Source of the DNA: Saccopteryx bilineata
Taxonomy: Eukaryota > Chordata > Mammalia > Chiroptera > Emballonuridae
Reading direction: 5' to 3'
DNA length: 64,000 nt
Assembly (NCBI RefSeq): GCF_036850765.1
Contig: NC_089490.1
Location: 386,770,558-386,834,557 of the forward strand
The translations under genes were made by a program, and so were the position numbers. The notes beneath the pieces are model-generated. The model was not told the origin of the DNA, ran no database searches, and worked only from the letters and a program-made list of their open reading frames with translations. Positions 57,500 through 64,000 of the stretch are shown here, piece after piece (the stretch's first letter is position 1; each line of letters begins with the position of its first letter).

Positions 57500-58486
57500 A
57501 CATTTTTTAAGCTTGTCGACATGTCTTTGTAAAAGCTGAGATATAACTGACTTATTATATTAGTTTCAGGTATATAACATGATTCGATACATGTATATAT
57601 TGTGACATGATCACCACAGGAGCATCCTTCATGACACATAGTTACACATTTTTTTTTATAATGAGAACTTTAAGATCTACTCTCCTAGCCATTTTTGAGT
57701 GTGCAATCCAGTATTATGAACTATAGTTACGATGCTATACATCCCCAGGGCTTACCTATGTTATAACTGGAAGTTTGTGCCTTTTAACCATTTTCAGCCA
57801 TTTTGCCTACCCACCAACCCCCACCTCTGTCGATGAGTTGGTTATTTTTTTGTAGATGCCACAAGTAAGTGAGATTATACAGTATGTCTTTCTCTTTCTG
57901 ACTGCTTTCAGTTAGCATAATTCCCTCAAGTTCCATCCATGTTGTTGCAATGGCAGGATTTACTTCTTGTTTATGGCCGAATAGTATTCCAATGTATATG
58001 TATACCACAACTTCTTTATCCACTCATCTATCAGGGGGCACTTAGGTTGCTTCCCTGTCTTGGCGACTGCAAAGAATGCTGTAGTGAACATGGGAATGCA
58101 GATATCTTTTCATATTGGTGTTTCTGTTTCCTTCAAATAAATACCTAGAAGTAAAATTCCGGGGTCACATGGTAGTTCTACTTTTAATCTTTTGAGGAAC
58201 TCCATACTGTTTTTCATAGAGGCTGCACCAATTTACATTCCCACCAAAAAGGGTTTCTTTTTTTTTTTTCTCCACATTCTTACCAACACTTGTTATTTCT
58301 TGTTGGTTGTTTTTTTTTTTTTTAAATAACAACCTTTTCTGACAAGTGTAAGATGATATCTCACGTGGCTTTGATTTGCATTTTCCCAGTGCAAATCATC
58401 TTTTTCATCTACCTGTTGGCTATTTGTATGTCTTCTTTGAAAAAAATGTCTACTCAGATCCTGTGTCTATTTTTTAATTGAATTAT
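57500..58486 (-). mobile_element. L1 LINE 3' region
   Basis: Antisense L1: 'GATATAACTGACTTATTATA', 'GTTCCATCCATGTTGTTGCA', 'GAATAGTATTCCAATGTATA' and 'TCCACATTCTTACCAACACT' appear in the right order. No intact ORF2 end remains. A younger SINE (58499-58839) interrupts it, and L1 or flanking sequence resumes at 58852. Confidence 0.85.
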
Positions 58487-58498
58487 TTGGGTATTTTT

Positions 58499-58839
58499 TT
58501 TTTAATTTTTTTGTATAGGAACAGAGAGAGAGTCAGATAGAGGGATAGACAGGGACAGACAGACAGGAAGGGAGAGAGATGAGAAGCATCAATCATCAGT
58601 TTTTCGTTGTGACACCATAGTTGTTCATTGATTGCTTTCTCATATGTGCCATGACCGCGGACCTTCAGCAGACTGAGTAACCCCCCACTCGAGCCAGTGA
58701 CCTTGGGTCCAAGCTGGTGAGCTTTTTGCTCAAACCAGATGAGCCCACACTCAAGCTGGCAACCTTGGGGTCTCGAACCTGGGTCCTTTTGCATCCCAGT
58801 CTGACGCTCTATCCACTGCGCCACCGCCTGGTCAGGCTG
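58499..58839 (-). mobile_element. Bat tRNA SINE (Rhin-type long form)
   Basis: T-rich tail, AGAGAGAGTCAGATAGAGGG, then 'CACTCGAGCCAGTGACCTTG', ending with GCGCCACCGCCTGGTCAGGC. The target duplication TTGGGTATTTTT is at 58487-58498 and 58840-58851. Same long form as 62931-63290. Confidence 0.92.
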
Positions 58840-58851
58840 TTTGGGTATTTT

Positions 58852-59137
58852 TGTGATTGGGTTGCATGATGTGCACTTTTTAAAAGCAAAAATAACATTT
58901 TCTTAATTTAAAGAGCAATGGTTTTTCTTTGGAAAAAAATTAGAAAGTGCATTTAATCAAAAAGAAGAAAAAATACTCAAAATCGTACCACTCAGAGAGA
59001 GCACCTTAGTGTATGCATCTGTGTATAGTTTGTTTGTTTTACAAAAACAGGCTCAATCATCCATTTTTCACTTTACATATTGAGAACAGTCCTTTCTGTA
59101 ATATCTATTCAATCGCTAATTGATATCTATTTAAGTG
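58852..59137. other. Non-coding, probable L1 remnant
   Basis: AT-rich continuation after the nested SINE. No clear L1 phrases remain. Confidence 0.35.
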
Positions 59138-59392
59138 AAAGGAGGGGAGATAGAGAGACAGACTCCTTCATGAAGCCAATGCTCAGACCAACCGAGTTAT
59201 CCTCAGTGCCTGGGGCCAACACTCAGACCAATCAAGCCACTGGCTGCCAGAGAGGGAGAGAGGGAGAAGGGGGAGAGGGAGGAGAAGAGAAGCAGATGGT
59301 CACTTTCCATGTGTGTCCTGATCGGAGATCGAACCTGGGACATCTGCGTGCCAGGCTGACACTCTATCCACTGAGCCAACTGTCCAGGGCCC
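59138..59392 (-). mobile_element. Bat tRNA SINE, reverse
   Basis: (GAGA)-rich interior, then 'GATCGAACCTGGGACATCTG', and an end at 'CCACTGAGCCAACTGTCCAG', the complement of a tRNA-like head. TTAAGTG repeats near 59131 and 59404 may be the target duplication. Confidence 0.75.
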
Positions 59393-59410
59393 ACTACATG
59401 ATTTTAAGTG

Positions 59411-59849
59411 GCTAAGAACAACTACAATACATGTGTGTCCCATGATATACTTCACTGATCCCTTATTTTTGGAAATTTTTCAACTTAAAGTTTTTCTGGC
59501 TGTTGTAACTAATGCAGCAATGAACTTATTTGTAACAAAATCTTTGTGAAGATTTCTAATTATTTGAGAATAAATTATCACCAAATTGCTTTTCAGAAAT
59601 TATTGCCAAATAGCGAAACACTTTGGAAGGCCTTACATTGAAAGCAGTTAAAATGAGAGTTAAAGCCAGGGGGCAGGAGGATGAGGAGGCTACATAAATG
59701 GATCTGCTTCAACTACCTAAGAAAGTCTCTCCTCAAGGAATATCTCATTTCCAAATGAAGCCAGACGTGTAAGGTCCTGCTGGTTCACTAATGCCCCAAA
59801 GAGCTGGATTTTGTGTCTTATTCCCTTTCTCTGCCTATCCCAATTCAGT
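59411..59849. other. Non-coding, nothing recognised
   Basis: AT-rich and unique-looking. Confidence 0.4.
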
Positions 59850-60050
59850 ATAGAGAAGTTTTGAGATTGTGGATTGGAGTTAAAAACCCGTATCTTTGTT
59901 CTATCTCTGCTGCATGCTGTGTGATATTAAGAAAATCTTATGACGCCTCTGAGTCTCACTTTTTCTCATCAGTAAAATGGGAATAATAGTATCTTCTCTT
60001 ACTGCCTCATTGGGGCCCTATGAGATTTAGAACCTCAAAATAGTAGAGAT
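59850..60050 (+). mobile_element. MIR SINE
   Basis: 'CTGAGTCTCACTTTTTCTCA', TCAGTAAAATGGGAATAATA and 'GGGGCCCTATGAGATTTAGA' in MIR order. Confidence 0.75.
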
Positions 60051-60267
60051 AATAGATGTACAATCTCTTTTTAGAACAGTGAAAGCCTTTACACATGTAA
60101 GCTATGATAAATATAGTTCAGTATATATTTAGTCTCTTGTAGACCCTGCACCCCGGGTCAGTGAAGACAGTCGCCAACTTGGCAAAGAGGCATGGATTCT
60201 AATTCTGGATTGGCTACTAACCAACCCTGACAGTTTAAGCAAGTCATTTTCCCTCTCTGAAACTATA

Positions 60268-60647
60268 TGCCATGTTTCCCTGAAAATAAGACAGTGTCTT
60301 ATATTAATTTTTGCTCCTAAAGACACTAGGTCTTATTTTCAGGGAATATCTTATTTTTCCATGAATAAGAATTCACATTTATTGTTGAATAAAAAAATCA
60401 ACATTTATTAATATACTGTAGTCATGTCATCACAAACATCAACATAATCAGCCAAACTCTGAATTTTATCAAGAATTTCTTGTGACTCTATTTCCATGTA
60501 CAACAATCCACCCTATTTCCATGAAAATACGACAGTGTCTTATATTAATTTTTGCTCCTAAAGACGCGCTATGTCTTACTTTCAGGGGAGACCTTATATT
60601 TCTAAGCTTGAAAAAAATTGCACTAGGCCTTATTTTCAAGGAAACGG
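60268..60647. mobile_element. DNA transposon-like element with internal repeats
   Basis: Ends are inverted: GTTTCCCTGAAAATAAG (60274-60290), and GTTTCCTTGAAAATAAG read from the right end (60629-60645). An exact 35-bp internal direct repeat occurs at 60290-60324 and 60531-60565. TA at 60266-60267 and 60648-60649 would fit a Tc1/mariner-type target duplication. No coding capacity. Family not known to me. Confidence 0.65.
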
Positions 60648-60649
60648 TA

Positions 60650-61324
60650 TTTCCCTATTTGAAAATGATAAGGTTGTACCATATGACTTCCATCGTCAAG
60701 ATTTTGATACGGTCCTCATTAGCAGCTCTTAGACTCAGAACAGGACTTATCTGGAAAGTTTAAGTTGGTTACCTATGGTTGCATGTTTTCATCTGCTTCT
60801 TTCTGCAAGGCTGGTAGCAAGGACCAAATGAGGGTCATGTTTCCTAATTGTTGCTAGAAAGAAAAACTTGGAACATGGTTTCCCCATCCCTTTTCCTCTA
60901 AAGAATTCCTTTCTCAATGTATTTTTCTCTTTCAGCCACTTGGATTGCTCCCTTATTATTTGGGTAGATTAAATACACATATAATATGTATATATCAGAT
61001 ATATAGGGATTAAAAAAACAATTTGACATCACAGTGACCCAGCATAAAACTAGGCTCCTTACTAATGATGTGCTCTTTGAAACCAGGGGTATCGTGTACA
61101 TCTACATATCTCCAGCATCCAACATAATGTCTGGCCCGTCACTGGTGATTAATGACTTGTTGTTATTAGAGGCAAGGTGGTAAGCAGACAGGGGTCCCCA
61201 GAGCATGAGGTATCTGACTTCTAGTCGATTATTGGTTTCAGACAACTAACTAGCTGAGTAGAAGTCTTAGGGAGTACTTAGATGGTACTGGGTACTTAGG
61301 GGAAACTCTAGTGGAGATAGAGAT
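60650..61324. other. Non-coding, nothing firm
   Basis: A weak L2-like end may lie at 61110-61160. Otherwise unique-looking. Confidence 0.4.
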
Positions 61325-61440
61325 GTGGGTTGAAATTCTGGATCTGATACTCATTAACTGAGTAGCCTATTCCTCAGTTTACTCATATGTGAAATAGAGA
61401 TGATAATGCCTACTGCATTTTCACGGTTATATATGTTGCT
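61325..61440 (+). mobile_element. MIR SINE fragment
   Basis: 'GTTGAAATTCTGGATCTGAT' and 'CTCAGTTTACTCATATGTGA' then AATAGAGATGATAATGCC follow MIR. Confidence 0.6.
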
Positions 61441-62523
61441 CTTCAGGAAATAAGAGGCTATTAGATGGTTTTGGTGGACCATGAGCAGCAGGGGAGATCT
61501 TTGGAAAATTTTGTTCTTAGGCATCTTTAAATTAATGCTCCCAGAAAGTGGTACTTTATTCCTCATTGATAAGTCCATCAGTGGAATGTGGGCATAGACC
61601 TGCAAGAATGCACTGACTTGTGCACCCACTCTTAATCGCTCATTGATCCATGATCCCCAGGGAATATATGAGGTCTTCTAGAAGAACATGGTGTTTTTCT
61701 TCCTGTGGGCATAATTTTAGCACTTTAGAGATTGCCACTTGGCAGAAAATGAGCACATTTTCTTGGAAATTTATTAGGGAAGTCTGGTGTTCCAAGAGTT
61801 TGAAATTTGGTTTTTTCTCAAACCCAGTATATTTGATTTTCTGTTATCTGCATGCTGACTGTGTATTTGATCTTTAATATGTCAGTCTATGACATCCAGC
61901 CCCTCTTCCTCCTGACACATAAAACTCCAGAAAAATCTTTGATATCTTTAATTGATTTGCTCAGGGGACACAAGTTATTTTAATACTATTTTTTAAAAAA
62001 AAGAAAAGAAAGAACCACCACAACAACAAACAGGGCCAGGAAAAAAATGTAAATGTACTTTATATGGAGATGGGATCCCAAATATTTCGTATTGCACTGT
62101 GCTTTAGAATTAGTCATCCCATAGGGGTAATCTCATGACCCCACAGGCAAATTTGACCCATCTGTCCAGGCCAGCTCCAACGACACTTCTTTGATGAGGC
62201 TGGCCCTTCCCCCAGCTCAGCATTGGTTGATGAATTCTTGCTCAGGGCCAGTTTGGTGGTAGCTCAGCACATTCATTTGTTTAACAAGTGAAGAAAATAT
62301 TACAGTTAAGAATTTACTGTGTAAAATTTATGTCTATCAGCATTCTTAGTGGTTTTATTTTGTTTCGTTTTAATTCTTTAGAACTTCAGAGTCCCAGATT
62401 GGGTATGGGGCTTCCCTGATTCTGGCTTAGCAAGGCTGCAGATCCACCTAGGAATCAAAACAGCTCTGGTCAGGAGCAAGTGACATTGGGGCTGAGGCCG
62501 CCACTTGCCTTCGTTGCAGATGC
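61441..62523. other. Non-coding, nothing recognised
   Basis: No gene or named repeat. Confidence 0.4.
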
Positions 62524-62531
62524 CTCTAAGG

Positions 62532-62885
62532 CAGTGGTAGTCAACCTGGTCCCTACCGCCCACTAGTGGGCATTCCAGCTTTCATGGTGGGCGGTAGCGG
62601 AGCAACCAGAGTATAAATAAAAAGATAGATTGAACTATAGTAAGTTGTTTTATAAAGATTAATTCTGCCAAACTTAGCGAAAAACCGACATAAAGTACTT
62701 TGGTAAGTAATTATTATTATATGCTTTAACTTGCTTTAACTCTGCTTTATAAATTTGATAAAGTAAAGTTACTTCCCTACTTTATAAGTCACCATTACTG
62801 TAGAACCAGTGGGTGGTTAGAAAATTTTACTACTAACAGAGATACAAAAGTGGGTGGTAGGTATAAAAAAGGTTGACTACCCCTG
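62532..62885. mobile_element. Non-autonomous hAT MITE
   Basis: A 354-bp element starts CAGTGGTAGTCAACCTGG and ends AAGGTTGACTACCCCTG, forming inverted termini of about 16 bp. A perfect 8-bp target duplication CTCTAAGG is at 62524-62531 and 62886-62893, diagnostic of hAT. The interior has no frame. The clean duplication shows a fairly recent insertion, as in the bat wave of DNA transposons. Confidence 0.92.
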
Positions 62886-62930
62886 CTCTAAGGCATCTGA
62901 TTTGGAGTAATTATTAAAAACAATGATTCA

Positions 62931-63290
62931 ACCTGACCAGGTGGTGACGCAGTGGATAGAGCATTGGATTTGGATGCGGAGGACCCAGGTTCAAGACCCC
63001 GAGGTCGTCAGCTTGAGCGTGGGCTCATCTGGTTTGAGCAAAGCTCACCAGCTTGGACCCAAGGTTGCTGGCTTGAGCAAGGGGTCATTCGGTCTGCTGT
63101 AGCCCCCCGGTCAAGGCACATATGAGAAATCAATCAATGAACAACTAAGGAGCCACAACAAAAAACTGATGATTGATTCTTCTCATCTCTCTCCATTCCT
63201 GTCTGTCTGTCCCTATCTATCCCTCTCTCTCTGACTCTCTCTCTGTCTCTGTAAAAAAACAAAACAAAACCAAAAAAAAAACACCCCAGA
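62931..63290 (+). mobile_element. Bat tRNA SINE (Rhin-type long form)
   Basis: Head ACCTGACCAGGTGGTGACGC, then TTCAAGACCCCGAGGTCGTC, 'GGTCAAGGCACATATGAGAA', CT-rich stretch and A-rich tail. Target duplication AAACAATGATTCA / AAACAGTGATTCA at 62918-62930 and 63291-63303, one mismatch. Confidence 0.92.
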
Positions 63291-63334
63291 AAACAGTGAT
63301 TCAGATTTTCAGTTCCTCCTGTTGTATATTATTT

Positions 63335-63480
63335 CCAACTCTGACAACCCTCGTGGAAATTTTTATCATTTTAGAGATGAGAAAGTAAGATTTGAAGAGG
63401 CTAGCTTACTTTCCCAGGGTCCCCTGTTGTGCACAGACTCTGAGTGAAGTACATGGCAGAACTAGTCCTGCTTGGGCTCA
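63335..63480 (-). mobile_element. MIR SINE fragment
   Basis: 'TATCATTTTAGAGATGAGAA' followed by a GTAAGATTTGAAGAGG block and 'GTACATGGCAGAACTAGTCC' are antisense MIR. Confidence 0.65.
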
Positions 63481-63799
63481 TAGTAGTTCTTAATAAAAAG
63501 TTACTTTTATGGTTATCATTATTATTATGTTTTAAAGGGATGAGTGTAGGTCTTCAAGGGAATTCCAAACCCTATGTTCCCTATGTCAGGTACTTCTATC
63601 TTTTTTATGTCTGACTCTTTTCTGGCTAAAAATAATGACAGAAAAAAGATAGCCACTTTCTTGGTATCAAATTATGTCGTTCATAAGAAATTACCTTAAA
63701 AACTAGAATGTATTCATGAAATTTTAGGTACTATAATTCTTATTCTAATAATTATTAGAATGTTATAATATAGTAATGATAATTAGTATATTATCTTCA

Positions 63800-63895
63800 T
63801 CATTAGAATGTGAGTCCTACAGGGTAAGAACCTTGCCTTATTTTTTGCGTCCACAGAGCACATACTTAGGTGATACTTAATAAATGCATTGTGCA
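63800..63895 (+). mobile_element. L2-like LINE 3' end
   Basis: 'GAATGTGAGTCCTACAGGGT', then ACCTTGCCTTATTTTTTGCG and GTGATACTTAATAAATGC, in L2 order. Confidence 0.6.
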
Positions 63896-64000
63896 TAGTA
63901 CAATGGCATTTACTTCCTTTAAGAGGTAAACTAGGAAATCTGTGTTTGGTCTTGGCTGTTCCAGAGGTAGACTGGGTCAGTGACAACTCAAGCAAGATAT
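63896..64000. other. Non-coding window end
   Basis: Nothing recognised in the final stretch. Confidence 0.3.

Overview
This window is mammalian nuclear DNA and contains no protein-coding gene that I can support. The tRNA-derived SINE families (ten or so copies, several with target-site duplications), the mariner- and hAT-type MITEs, old L1/L2/MIR debris and isochore-like swings in base composition all point to a bat. The two SINE types resemble those of rhinolophoid bats (horseshoe or leaf-nosed). That family-level call is inference from memory of the repeats, not a database match.

Two microRNA genes anchor the locus. A 98-nt hairpin at 16492-16589 is MIR670 and a 90-nt hairpin at 35735-35824 is MIR129-2, both on the plus strand. 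In human these lie in the same order on 11p11.2, between TTC17 and HSD17B12, so the window should be the bat orthologue of that intergenic, lncRNA-rich interval. The two precursors start about 19.2 kb apart here.

Layout. 1-5550: repeats (SINE, L1 3' end, solo-LTR-like element) and unremarkable sequence. 5555-6340: an isolated CpG island. 7900-9850: L2 and MIR relics plus a local duplication of about 92 bp. 12080-13900: non-repetitive sequence with homeodomain, ONECUT and CRE sites leading to a TATA box and a strong splice donor, my best candidate for the start of the MIR670 host transcript. 16492-17665: MIR670, then a hAT transposon relic. 17700-29400: ordinary non-coding DNA with one SINE. 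29400-38300: GC-rich domain with several CpG islands, candidate lncRNA splice sites on both strands, a CCAAT/TATA-like promoter, MIR129-2 and a nearby poly(A) signal. 38833-38935: a well-formed candidate lncRNA exon. 44700-49250: an AT-rich, repeat-poor block. 49277-64000: dense young SINEs and DNA transposons in AT-rich sequence.

How it fits together (inference): the window is a regulatory and non-coding RNA domain. MIR129-2 is transcribed from its CpG island and MIR670 from an upstream TATA promoter. Long open frames in the GC-rich parts are by-products of composition and were not annotated as genes.
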